A stretch of DNA of 64,000 nt, taken from contig JAIWZP010000014.1 of assembly GCA_025201375.1 (NCBI GenBank), positions 124,001-188,000 of the forward strand, in the 5' to 3' direction. The position numbers and the translations under genes were made by a program. The DNA is from Gongronella butleri. Taxonomy: Eukaryota; Mucoromycota; Mucoromycetes; Mucorales; Cunninghamellaceae. Below the pieces are notes generated by a model, which saw only the letters and a program-made list of their open reading frames with translations, ran no database searches and was not told the origin of the DNA. Positions 10,249-22,321 of this stretch are shown one piece after another; the stretch's first letter is position 1, and each line of letters begins with the position of its first letter.

Positions 10249-11559
10249 TCATATTTTACGTCGTCGGATCCTGCTTTTTAGAACATGCCACATCTCGGCA
10301 GGAAGTGTCCTCACCGTCGGGTCGCTAAAGAAGATGCAGCCAATAAGCACCGCTTCAAACGAGTTAAACAGCGTGTTCATCACAATCAAGCCGTAGTTTG
10401 CGACACTGTTGTCTGGAATCAGCGTCATTTCCAACGCGAAACCCCACACATTGACAATTAATGGAACTTTAAAAGGCGTGGGCAAAAAAAAAAAAAAAAA
10501 AAAAAAAGGTGAGCAATGGAAAAACATAAAAAATAAAAAACGTGGGGAAGGGGAAAACCGATGGCGACACAAACAACACAATTGTGTGGGGAAAAGGGGT
10601 GGAGAAAAGAGACAATCTTACCAAATGGGTAAAGTAAGCTTCGCAAGACGATTTTTACATTGAAATCGAGCTTTGGCATGGACGCCATCAGGTATTGATC
10701 CATGGAGATGTTGTCACGCGTCTCGTCGGACGCGCTGGAGGCGCTGGTGGCTGGCATCGCCATTGTCGCGTAATTTCGGCGTCTTTCTTTATAGATGCCA
10801 TACATGGTGACCAGCGACGCGATGAAAGAGATCAAAATGAAGAAGCCGAAAAAAGCATAGTAGTAGATCCATGTGGCCTTGACCACGGAGCGGTCAATGT
10901 ATTGACAATAGTACCTGCGTGAAAGAAAAACAGAAAAAAAAATGGCGCGTGGGTTGGTCAATTTCCCCTTTTCTTCGCCTTTTTTCTCGTTTTTGTCCGG
11001 CCCCCTCCTCTTACCAGCAATTTTCAGGAAGGTAAAAGTAGATAATTTGCACCTTGTCCATGTCTGGGCGGAAGACCCCAAAGTTGAGAATGTTGCCAAT
11101 GATTGCGTAGACAAAGCAAAAGGGTATGAGGAGGTAATCCGGGCGAAAGCGCCAATTGACATGAAAATAAAAGACGGTGATCAAGTGGATGCTTGTGACG
11201 CAAGTGAGCACGCCGGCAAGCATGGTAAACACGCCGTCAATGATGCTGTAAATGAGGCAAAAGTCGCCTTTGCTCACACTGCGGCTCAGTGCGACAATAT
11301 CCAAGAACACCGTGACAATGGACACCAGATTCGCAAGAAAGATGCATCGCAGTGTCACGCGATTACTGGCCTGCCGGTGATACATGAGCATGTATGTGTA
11401 CGTGGACACGAGCGCAAACAACATCACGATACTGCATGCCGCGCCAATATAAGAGATGATACGGAGAGCTGTGTAATGGGCTAGTGACAGCTGGAAGGGC
11501 ACATGGACGTTGTCCAGCTCCGCAGGCGGCAGTTCAGCGGGAATTGCAAAGGGACCCAT
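10249..11559 (-). CDS. Seven-transmembrane receptor, cAMP-receptor/Git3-like type
   Basis: Three exons (11559-11015, 10914-10622, 10466-10249) give 351 aa with seven hydrophobic helices, at about residues 30-55, 66-90, 100-130, 140-162, 188-215, 279-297 and 305-328. The N-terminus is short and outside, and there is no signal peptide. The third cytoplasmic loop (about 217-275) is long and polar with a basic start (KERRRN), the usual G-protein coupling face. The tail is short and basic (LKSRIRRRKI). Helix pattern and loop lengths fit the fungal class of 7TM receptors related to Dictyostelium cAMP receptors and Git3/Gpr1; that assignment rests on topology, not on a diagnostic motif. Ligand unknown. 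Intron 1 splits a CWYYC motif at the loop before helix 5. Confidence 0.8.
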
Positions 11560-11795
11560 CACAGCATGGCGAGTAAAAAGATTAAGTAAAAAAAAAAAAA
11601 GGAGATCGACAATAGCAAGAACAGGGTTGATCTGATTGTTTTATTTTTATTTTTTTCAATGGCAGCCAAAAAGGCTCACAAATCAAGGGGGGACGGGGGT
11701 TGTGCGGGGTTTGTCGCAAGGGTCCATTGATGACACCCCCTCGGACCATGATGCATGCTAAAATTTCCGACCACAAAAACAAATCGAGCGAGGAC

Positions 11796-13094
11796 TCAGA
11801 TTGGATCCTTGTTGAGCACGAATGAGATGCCAAATCGGCAGCCATGATGGCGGTAGCTCTGAAGCAGCGTGCCGAGGACAAAGACGACAAGGATCGCCGA
11901 AAGCATCCCGTACAATTTGTGGTCCAGGTGGTAAACGACGGGCTTTGTGTAGGGATTGACATCAAACATGGCTCGGATCGCCTGCGCGAGACCCGTGTGT
12001 AGCAGCACGTCCAGGCCGAGCACCAAAAAGAACGCGCCGAGGAACGATGTCGACAAGACCACGACCATCGACTCGATCAGATACGCACCAACAAACATAA
12101 AGATCCCCATGCCCACGCACGTGAACACGCGCGCGTACCCGTTGATGATCACGTGGTCCTCACGCCACAAAAAGAGGTAAAAGCCAAAAAACGTCCCGGC
12201 CAGCATCCCAAGCGACGGCAGCGCAAATTTCCAAAACACCAGTGATACGAACCCAGCCACGGCGCCACCCCCGACCGCGGCTGCCACGTACACAAGTCCT
12301 TGCATCGGGTAGCCGCCCTTTGGTTCTGCTAGCGTAAGCAACAACCACGTAAGGAAACCTAAAAAAATAAATAAAAAAGTTCAGATGCCGCGACGCGACC
12401 CCGATGGCACACAATCGCGTCCATGCCTGCGCCCCCACGTCAATCTCCGCCCTTTGTACTACCTCCCAGTACCAGACCCACGGACGCCATGGTGATAATG
12501 AAATACGTAAACGAGAAAAACAGGTAAAACACGGCCAAAACAAAGCAAATACATGCAAAAAACACCCAATGCGGCTTGATCCCGTGACCATATGCTTCCT
12601 CATTGCCGGTGGCTGGGACGTTTCATAGCAAAAAGAGAAAAAAAGCGAGAATCTGCCTGTGAGATTGGTGTTTCTGTGCAATAAATGGTGCACATACCTG
12701 GAGGCTCGTGGTCAGATGTCCTTGTTGCCATGGCAATCAGCGTTGCCGTCACGGTCACGCTCTCTGTCGCGGTGGGCCATCGCTTGGACAGGTTGTGGGT
12801 TGAATTGGCCTCGAGATCAAGGGCAGTATCTTTTGCGGGCATATTGAGCGAGACAGCGAGATCCGCTGCAAGAGCAGCCGCCTCGCGCGCCAGATCCGAG
12901 GCTATGTCGGCCACGACACTGGATGAGTCGAGCGAAAAATCAGAAACAAACACAATGGTGTCGTGCGACAGATCTGATGCGAGTCGGTCAAAAGAAAGAT
13001 CGGCCGGTGCGGATTGTGCATTATCTGTTTCCGTAGCTGCACAGTTCACGATCATGCCACCCATGGTGCACAGCAGAGCGACGCTCAATCTCAT
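11796..13094 (-). CDS. TMEM198/TM7SF3-like multispan membrane protein
   Basis: Three exons (13094-12698, 12612-12463, 12358-11796) give 369 aa. A signal peptide (1 to about 20) leads an extracytoplasmic region (about 21-135) rich in Ser, Asp and Ala with repeating SDL/ADL units. Seven or so hydrophobic helices then fill residues 143-350, with Gly-rich packing (AAAVGGGAVAGF, GMLAGTFFGFYLFLW). The helical part matches the TM7S3/TM198-type domain (DUF4203), whose biochemical role is unclear in fungi. Exon 2 carries the first helix. The same-strand 7TM receptor gene starts 237 nt downstream. The short tail after the last helix contains HHGCRFG. Confidence 0.75.
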
Positions 13095-14101
13095 GGCAGC
13101 AATGTCAAGTAAAAAAAAAAAAAAGAGAGAGAGAAAAGGAATAAGAAGCAACATCAAGGCAGAGACAGCAATTAGGAGACAAGGAATCGTCGAAATTTCA
13201 TTGTCTTCAATGCTGAGGCAAGGTTAGCCCCCTGCATGACATTGAGTGGTCCAGAATACGCTCGCCGATCACTCAATTTCTGAATCTCCTTATTTTTTTT
13301 TGTATCAACTTTTGCTTTTATTGGCAATGTGCTTTGATTCTTTTCTTTTTTGGCTACCTCTGAAAGCAGTAAAGAGTGGTGCTTGCTAAAAAAAAAAAAA
13401 AAAAAAATAAAGGCCAGAGCCATTCCTGAAGCAAAAGTGTCCAAATCAAGTGGCGCGCCCGTCTTCAGGATTTTAATAATGTGGATCATACCAAAACCAC
13501 CCCACGATTTTGTACATCATACACGGCATTGCACATGGTACCTTTAGAGCGTGTACCATATCTTGTATTGCGCGCTCATTGGCACGTAGGATCACAAAAA
13601 CTGCAACGTGAAGTAAAAAGTGTATTTTTCCAGGATACAGTGCCGATCACTGGCCATTTTCAGCTCTCACCGAAAGCTTTTACAGTGGCATAGCTTGAAC
13701 CTTTCAAAGCGGCGGACTTCCCATGCATTTTGAAATGTCCCATCATTTTTATTCTAAAATTTGAAAAAAAAATGATATTTCACCACCAAGGACCGCTTGC
13801 AGCGCCACGAAACAGTATTTGGCTCCTCTTCGGAATAAAAATCAAAGATCGATCAACAAGTGGTTCTGCGAGAACAAGGTCTGGAAGCCTTTGCCTGGTC
13901 TGCCAAGCAGGGTGTGGAGCCGCCGTTTCCGGCTTATTGAAAGATGCGAGGCCACTTGAAACACGTATTTTTTAATTTTATTACTGTATTATCTTCTCAT
14001 GAAAATTAAAACCCGGAGGTCGACTGAGTCGCTGTGCAGATAAATCCAAAATTTTGACATTTCCACAAATTCGGAACGAGTTCTCAAAATATTTTGAGGA
14101 T

Positions 14102-14211
14102 TGCGGTGAAAATGACACCGATAGAAAGAGAACCATTTGGGTGTCATTCTCAGATTGTTTGCGGGCCCGATGGACGAACTTTGCACGCTTGCAAAAGTCG
14201 ATCAAACATTA
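14102..14211. repeat. Dispersed repeat, family A, copy 1
   Basis: About 110 bases match 26,983-27,089 in the same orientation, including GCGGTGAA near the left and a shared CTTGCAAAAGTCGATCAAAC at the right. A weaker third copy lies at 46,777-46,852. The neighbouring 13,990-14,060 resembles 28,030-28,080. No coding potential. Confidence 0.7.
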
Positions 14212-15049
14212 AAAGACACTCTAAAAGCACTTCCTGGGGGCCTAGCAAGAGATTACAGTAAAACCATTTTTTGGCAACCAAGAAGACTACTTTAAGACGC
14301 AAAACAAAGATAGGCGCGCGTTGTTTCACTGCGCAAGTAAGAGAAACATAAAAAAAATATATGAGGATCTGAGCCGCAACGCTTACTCAACACTTGGGAC
14401 GAAATGTGCAATTTCATATAAAAAAGTCAATTGTAGTATCGACCTCGTCTTGCCTCGTCTTCCTACCACCTCTTCATCATTCTTTCTTCTCATCACATGT
14501 AAATTAGATTATCACGCACGAGTTCTAAAGCTTTGAAATCTCCTTTTTCGTGAACGTCACGCCATCGATTCGGCGCTCCAAATATTACATGAGGATGAAG
14601 ACAAAAGGTGCTTAGGTGCATTTTTATTTATGAACGAGGCGGCATAGCTTGTGGATTTTGGCGCCATATGTCTATATGAGTCGTTTGATGTAGAAAACAT
14701 GTAGCAAGGGTTCGCCCGTTCGGAATACAGTTAGCAGTATTTGGAGAGCATTGAATCCCGGTGAAATACTGATCGAATCCCTTGACGACTGTATCGCAGC
14801 AGACTTGACTTCGTACTTATGCTGACACAGATTGGGTTGTAGCGAGAAGTGCGCCTACTATTGCAAGAAATTTCATTTTGTTAATTTTCTACGACCTTTA
14901 CAGTTGACCCCATGTTTTATATGAATCAAAAAAATAAAATAGGAGATGGTCTTGTTGGCGAGGCGCGCGATCATGCATTGCACAGGTCGTGTCCGCCACG
15001 ACTCGAGAGAATAACTGATCATCGGAAGGGATCACGGGGCTGTTGGGAT

Positions 15050-15360
15050 GTGCAAATGTGTGACCCCTGAATTTTTCAAAGTGGTCGTAGCGCTTTATTG
15101 GGGGGTTAAGCGTTTTTGTTGCAAATTTTGCGCTGAATTCGATGCAGCATTTTTTGAGCGGGGTCGACCATGCAGACGGCGAGTTGAATGCAAAATAATA
15201 CAAATCTGAGGGTTTTGGCATTTACGCATTTTCGAGTCCAAAAAAAGTCGAGTGGGTCCGTCTTAAGCACTGGGCTATAGTTTACGCCGTGTGATGCACG
15301 TTTCACTGGCGGGCGAGCCGGCTGTAAAAAATTTTCTGGAGGCACAGCAAGTCGTCAAAG
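15050..15360. repeat. Dispersed repeat, family B, copy 1
   Basis: About 310 bases match 47,475-47,800 in the same orientation. Both begin GTGTGACCCCTGAATTTTTC and include GGGTCCGTCTT and TTTCTGGAGGCACAGCA. The copies differ by substitutions and small insertions. No open frame is shared, so it is probably a non-coding mobile element remnant or ancient duplication. Confidence 0.75.
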
Positions 15361-16199
15361 TCTGAAAAAACACACAGTGCTATTTTCAAAAGGCAAAAGT
15401 CTGCCTTTTTTGAGTAGTGTAGCGCGTTGCTGTACCTACTGTATTCTGTATGATAGTTTGTATTAATTAAGCAGTAAAACTTGTGCTCGGTCCTGTCAGC
15501 TTGCATTTGCTCGTGCGAAGTTGGCTCTTACATATTATAGCGCGTAAAATTCAAAAAGTTTACTGTACAATTTTGATGTTTCACCGCCTTTCGCGCCCTG
15601 TACAGCCATTTAATTTTTGTTCTTGGCATTGCACCATATCACATGTATCGCCTCCTCGCTATAATGTAAGCAACAAAGGTGCATCAAATGATAGTTTGCG
15701 AAAAAAATTCGCCTTGTCAAATTGTATTCAAGTTGTACTTTTTTTTTTCTTGTCATGAATCTCACTCTCGAGATGGTCCCAAGCGAGGGGTAATTGATGA
15801 CAATACTAAAACACACAAAAACATCTTGCGGTTTTTTTTTCATGAAAACTATCGACAAATTGTGATTTTAATTTTTTTTCTCGGTTTTCTCGCCGTGGTG
15901 ACATGACCCTCGTCAGGTACGATGGGACGAGCCTGTGATATGCTTTTTATGGGTGTCTCCCAACGCTCAAATCTTGTCTGTGGCCATCAATCACATATTA
16001 TTACGGGAATTCGCAATGTTTGTACATTTGTTATGCTGGGGCTCCTCAAGAAGCAGCACGTTCTGCCCATCGACCCAAGCAATTGCTCTTTTCGGCGCGA
16101 GGGCGCCACTTTACCCAAAATGACGGCTGGGCTCGCTTTTTTTTATGCCGCCCTTTTTCCTTTTTTCCCATTTTTCGCTCGCAAAACGCAAGATCAGCC

Positions 16200-16854
16200 A
16201 TGACCGACCGCGAAGAAATTATCAAACAGAAGCTTCTGCAACACAAACTCAATGATGCCGAACGCAAGGTGATCAATTCAGCCTTGTTCAACACCGTCAC
16301 ATATGGTAAAAGTTCGATAAAGAGCGAATTTAGAGAAACAAGCCAGCAAAAGAGTGCATAAAGTGAGGAATAGGCCGTGCCCCATTGGCTTGATTAGCAA
16401 GTTGAACTGACACTCTGTTTTATAGCCTCTGTGGGCGCGGCTGCGCTGGGCGTTTCTGGAAGAATGTGGGGTAAGAACCGCAGCGCGTGTCTATCAAGCA
16501 TGGGAGAAGAGTCATTCGTCTCACAATTTCTTTTTTGGGAGCACAGCACGATCGCGTGAAGCGGTTGGCAAGCCGCGCAGTGCGATCCCGATGATCTGTA
16601 AGCGGAGCTGGGGGCAAGGTCATTTCATTTATGGCGAAATTTGATTTTTTTTTTTTTTTTTGTATTTGTTTTGGATCATATTAGTGGGTACGTTCGCTGG
16701 CCTGGCGCTGGGTGGACTGATGGGGATGAGCCATGGCATGAAGGTCGTGCGACGCGATTTGCCGAGCGACTCGCCACTGCGAGCCATCATTCAAGAGCAC
16801 GAGAAATTGAAACAGGAGGAAGCAGATCTTGTATTGTCAGACGTTCAAAAATAA
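16200..16854 (+). CDS. Small two-pass membrane protein, OCIA-domain-like
   Basis: Four exons (16200-16305, 16426-16470, 16547-16597, 16685-16854) give 123 aa. A charged N-terminus ends in ERKVINSALFNTVTYG. A small-residue hydrophobic segment follows (about 37-50, GASVGAAALG), then a basic loop and a second Gly-rich segment (about 67-85, LGTFAGLALGGLMGMSHG). The C-terminus is charged and helical (SPLRAIIQEHEKLKQEEADL). Order and spacing resemble OCIA-domain proteins of mitochondria and endosomes (a helix pair, then a conserved SPL stretch), but similarity is weak, so the family call is tentative. The stop codon overlaps an AATAAA hexamer. Exons 2 and 3 are only 45 and 51 nt; all junctions keep phase. 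Confidence 0.72.
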
Positions 16855-17156
16855 ACAATTCATTTATTACAAACAAATGGAAAGGGGGAGAGGGCGCACG
16901 CAGCGCGCACGAGCATGCGTGTGTCGGGGACAAATTGTAACGAGCGCGCTCAGCATCCGCGGAAGAAAATGGATTTTAGACGAGGGGGATTTTTTTTTAT
17001 GCGGGGGCTACGGAAGGCACGGGTGGTGGTGCCTCGATGACGAGCGTGATGCGCCATGGGAAGGGGCGTGCGTGCTCCCTTTTTGATTCATCCTGTCGTT
17101 TTTTTTCTTTTTCTTATCTTTGTTCTTTTTTTTTTTCGCTCGTGAATGGAGCCACC
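16855..17156. promoter_or_regulatory. 3' flank of the OCIA-like gene and probable GNA1 leader
   Basis: A 302-base gap. The right part (17,093-17,150) is a T/C-rich tract right before the GNA1 start codon; the start context is GCCACCATGA, close to the eukaryotic consensus. No other element is recognised. Confidence 0.45.
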
Positions 17157-17794
17157 ATGACGATCGACATTTATCAATTTGAACAGCTTGACCTGCTCTC
17201 TCCGGAGGTGCAGGACGCGCTGCCGGCGCACCTTCACCTTCGGCCATTGGGCTCGCAAGACTATGACCGCGGCCACCTCAAGGTGCTAGACGTGCTGACA
17301 CACACTGGTGATCACAGCAGAGCCCAATGGCTCGAGCAATTCGATTTCATGCGGCTTCATGCCGACACGTGTAAGTATTTAGCGAAAAAAAGACGATCCT
17401 GGCTGACGAAGCATTTGGATGCGCGTGTAGATTACAGCATTGTGATAGAAGACCGTCTCAAAGATCGTGTCGTCGCCGTAGGCACTTTGATTGTCGAGCA
17501 CAAATTCGTGCACCTCAATGGCAAGGTGGGTCACATTGAAGACATTGCCGTAGCAAACGATCAGCAAGGCAACCGGCTCGGCCAGCGCGTGATCCAGGCG
17601 TTGCAATACATTGGCCAGCAAAAGAATTGCTACAAGATCATCCTCGATTGTGCCACAAACGTAAGACGCACGCGTGCCAACAAGAAAAAAAATCAACTCA
17701 TTTTGGTGCGATTTAGAATATCCCCTTTTACGAAAAATGCGGATTCCATCAAAAGGAAAATCAAATGGCGTGGTACGTCAAGTCGTCGTCATGA
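17157..17794 (+). CDS. GNA1: Glucosamine-6-phosphate N-acetyltransferase
   Basis: GNAT-family enzyme that acetylates glucosamine 6-phosphate with acetyl-CoA, a step to UDP-GlcNAc and so to chitin and glycan anchors. Exons 17157-17370, 17431-17660 and 17717-17794 give 173 aa, a usual length. Recognisable parts are DTYYSIVIED (joined across intron 1), VAVGTLIVEHKFVH, GKVGHIEDIAV, the acetyl-CoA loop QGNRLGQR, CYKIILDCATN and, from exon 3, IPFYEKCGF. The loop reads QGNRLG rather than the more usual RGKGLG, keeping the backbone glycine but changing the first residue. Intron 1 is 60 nt, a multiple of three with no in-frame stop, so an unspliced message would still be translatable with 20 extra residues; homology favours splicing. 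Confidence 0.95.
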
Positions 17795-18020
17795 GGGGCG
17801 GGCTAGCAGAAAGCCAATGGCAGCCAATCGGTCGGCGGACATTGAAACTCAGGATATGGCATTGACTCTTTGGCCCTCCTTTTTTTTTCGTTTTTTTCTT
17901 TGTCAATTCCACTTTGTCACTTATGCTCTCCATTGTTCAGTCTACCAGCCACCTCTTGTTGAATCTGTTGCTTACATTGTCACTCTAAACAGTCTTATCT
18001 ATACATAAAAGGACGCCTTT

Positions 18021-18122
18021 TTCCTGCACTTGTCCTCTTTTATTTTTTTCTCTCTTTTATCACCCCTCTCTTTTTCTCTCTCTCTTTCTCTCCTTTTTTT
18101 TCGACTCTTGCCCCCCTTTGCT
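18021..18122 (+). promoter_or_regulatory. Pyrimidine-rich leader of the AGC kinase gene
   Basis: About 100 bases of almost pure T and C on the coding strand, ending directly before ATG 18,123. Similar tracts precede the genes at 20,204, 22,322, 36,911, 40,810 and 59,273. Such CT tracts mark transcription start regions in many fungi; that role is inferred here. Confidence 0.5.
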
Positions 18123-19918
<1,796 letters not shown>

Positions 19919-20203
19919 AAGCTCATTGCCCATTAAAAAAAATTTTTTTTTCCATTCTCCATCGGAGCGACATGCCATGTTTCTGCCCACACCGAGTTAC
20001 ATGGGTGTCATGGCGGGCCTTGGAGTTGTGTGTGAGTGAACGACCGACGGCCAAAACGGTGCGCAAGCCGGGGGAAAATCCTATTTGCAAACAAACCGCA
20101 TGGTTTCGCGCAAAAAAAAAAAAAAAAGTCCCCACATTTTCCTGTTTCTTCCTTACTCCCTCTTTTTTTTTTCTCTCTCTCTTTTATTTTTGTTTAAAAA
20201 ATC

Positions 20204-21866
20204 ATGTCGTTTACTCGCAATCCATTTGGCGCTCTGCAGCCAGAGGATGAAGCTGATGTCGATAAATTGGGCAACACCAAACCCTCGGAATCGTCGGATG
20301 TACAAACTCGTTCCCGTCCTACGCACCAGCCAGCAGGTAAAGATTCCATCGGCCATCGAGAAAAAAAAAAAAAACTCTATCTTGCTCATGGGCGCGCCGC
20401 ATACACACGCACAAAAACACGATTTAACTTGCATTCCCACCCTTTTTTTATTTTCTGTCTCGTTCAGTGTCGCCGCCATCGCGTCGTTTCCGTGGCCAAA
20501 GTGATGATGGACCGGTGGATGATGGGCACAAAGAAGTGCACAAGCCCAATGACGGGGCACGGGGCTCGCATGACACACGACGCCATGGAAATGAGGTGCC
20601 GACGCGCGGCCGCCAATTTGATCGCACAAATAGCAAGACCGTCCCTTTGTAAGTGTAAACCAGAAAGTGAAAAAAAGGTGGCGTGGCGGCGCGTGCGCAA
20701 CCAAGAAAAAAAAAAAAACGAGGGAGCCACATGATTCGCCTGTGATGAGCACTTCATTTCTCATTTTTGTTTTGTTTATTTTGGCTTCAGTGCAACCAAG
20801 AAGAAAGACAATCAAAGTTGGGGTCATTTAGAAGCATCCCAACTAGAAGCGTAAGTTCCATGTTGATGCAAAAAAAAAAAAGGACAAACACCCTTGCCAT
20901 TGAAACGAATTGGGCGTGTGCACATCTAAACTCATAAGCAAAGCGCGCGCAGGCCCAATTGATCGGGGTGCCCCCAGCTGACTTTTTTTGTTGTCGGCAT
21001 GGAGCAGGGGGGGGCGGAAGGACGGACGGGGACGGGGGGGAATGCAAAAAGGGGAAGAGCAGATGCACGTTCATTACGACTTTTGCTAATTGGCGCTTTG
21101 TTTCTCTCTCTTTTTTTTATAGTGCGCAAGACAAGTTGGACCCTAATGATCCCGATGCGCCTGACAAGCCTGCGGAGAATAAGGAGGACACCGATGATCA
21201 GTTGATGACCTTGGATGAGTATCGCAAATCCAAGCCTGGCCAGGGTCATAAATTGGAAGCGCGCAAGGTCGATGATTCCGGTGATTGGAAAGACGCGGTG
21301 GTCATGCAGCGCGAAGGCGATGACGTCTATTTTCCTGGAAAGGTAGCGTGTTATTCAACCGTGCTTTTGGAAAAATAAGCAGCCATTGCCATGGGGGACT
21401 GACGAAAAAAAAAAAAGTGGTTGCGCAAATGAAAAAAAAAAAAAATGGCGGATTGCGCGCGCGCGCGCGCACTGCGCCCGGTCCACTAGCTTGGATAGGA
21501 AAAAGGAGACGGCGGACAAATGCAAAACTCACGCAAATTGATCTTTATCTTAATTAGGAAACTTCCAATAAGCAACGCTCAAGACCCAAAAAAGAAAAGG
21601 TGGTGTTGGAATTCGATGTGCCAAGGCATTCGGAGACCAGCAGCCGTGGTCGAGGCGAAGGTCGTGGTCGTGGCCGTGGTGGACGCGGTGGTAGCAGCCG
21701 TGGGCGAGGTGGTGGCGGTCGCGGCGAGCATCATCATGGCGGCTCCAGTGAACAACGTGGCCGTGGTGGAGGTCGAGGGGGTCGTGGTGGCCGAGGAGGA
21801 GGCCGCGGCCGCGGTGGAGGCCACGTCAACCTCACAGATGCTAATGCGTTCCCAACATTGGGCTGA
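20204..21866 (+). CDS. Stm1/SERBP1/HABP4-like ribosome-associated RGG protein
   Basis: Five exons (20204-20336, 20468-20648, 20791-20850, 21123-21342, 21558-21866) give 300 aa. The N-terminal region is charged and Gln/Asp-rich. A small exon encodes KKKDNQSWGHLEASQLEA, the conserved SWG element of the HABP4/PAI-RBP1 family, followed by a DEYRKSKPG segment. The last 90 residues are a dense RGG domain (repeats of GRGRGG), ending HVNLTDANAFPTLG, the conserved family tail. Family members bind ribosomes and mRNA and preserve idle 80S ribosomes; that function is inferred. Intron 4 lies just before the lysine-rich start of the RGG region. AATAAA occurs near 21,960, about 95 nt after the stop. Confidence 0.9.
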
Positions 21867-22321
21867 TGATCTGTTTTGTTTTTTTTTTACGCCAAAACAA
21901 AAATCATGGGCGCCTAGCCATTTTGTGTTTATAAATAGTGCAGCCCCCCAAGAGATGCCAAATAAAGTGTCGTACAAGGCCCAAATTGCCTAATTTGCGG
22001 CTATTCAAACCTGCATCATGTTTGATGATTTTCGCCCCGATAAAAAGGGAGACAACAATTTTGCTTGGCTGAACGAATTCTTTGAACGTTCCTTTTTCTC
22101 ATTGTTTGATTTTGCTTTATACGTCGCCTCATTTTTTTATTCGCCTTTCTTTCCGTCTCTTCTTGTTTTTCTCGCCCCATTCTCCATTTTAGCGCTCGAT
22201 ACCTCTTTTTTTCTTTTTTTTTTCTTTCTTTTCTTTTGCGCTCTTTTGTAGATCTCCCCCCTTCTCTCTCTCGCTCTCTCTTTTCCCTTTTTTTGCTCTT
22301 AATTGACGCCCCTTTTTTTCC
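21867..22321 (+). promoter_or_regulatory. Intergenic with T/C-rich leader before the phosphatase gene
   Basis: The first 100 bases include an AATAAA and are the 3' flank of the RGG gene. From about 22,085 to 22,321 the coding strand is T/C-rich with very few purines, ending at the phosphatase start codon. No separate gene is supported. Confidence 0.45.

Larger units (their letters stand above)
13095..16199. other. Gene-free, repeat-rich intergenic region
   Basis: Three kilobases with no supported gene. It holds copies of two repeat families described separately (14,102-14,211 and 15,050-15,360) and otherwise diverged AT-rich DNA. Open frames here are short and show neither splice structure nor family similarity. 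The last 100 bases, ending in a T/C tract, are probably the leader of the gene at 16,200. Confidence 0.65.

Noticed and set aside
15922..16203. 93-codon open frame directly upstream of the OCIA-like gene
   Set aside because: It overlaps the next start codon, its second half is a translated T/C leader, and it has no splice or family support.
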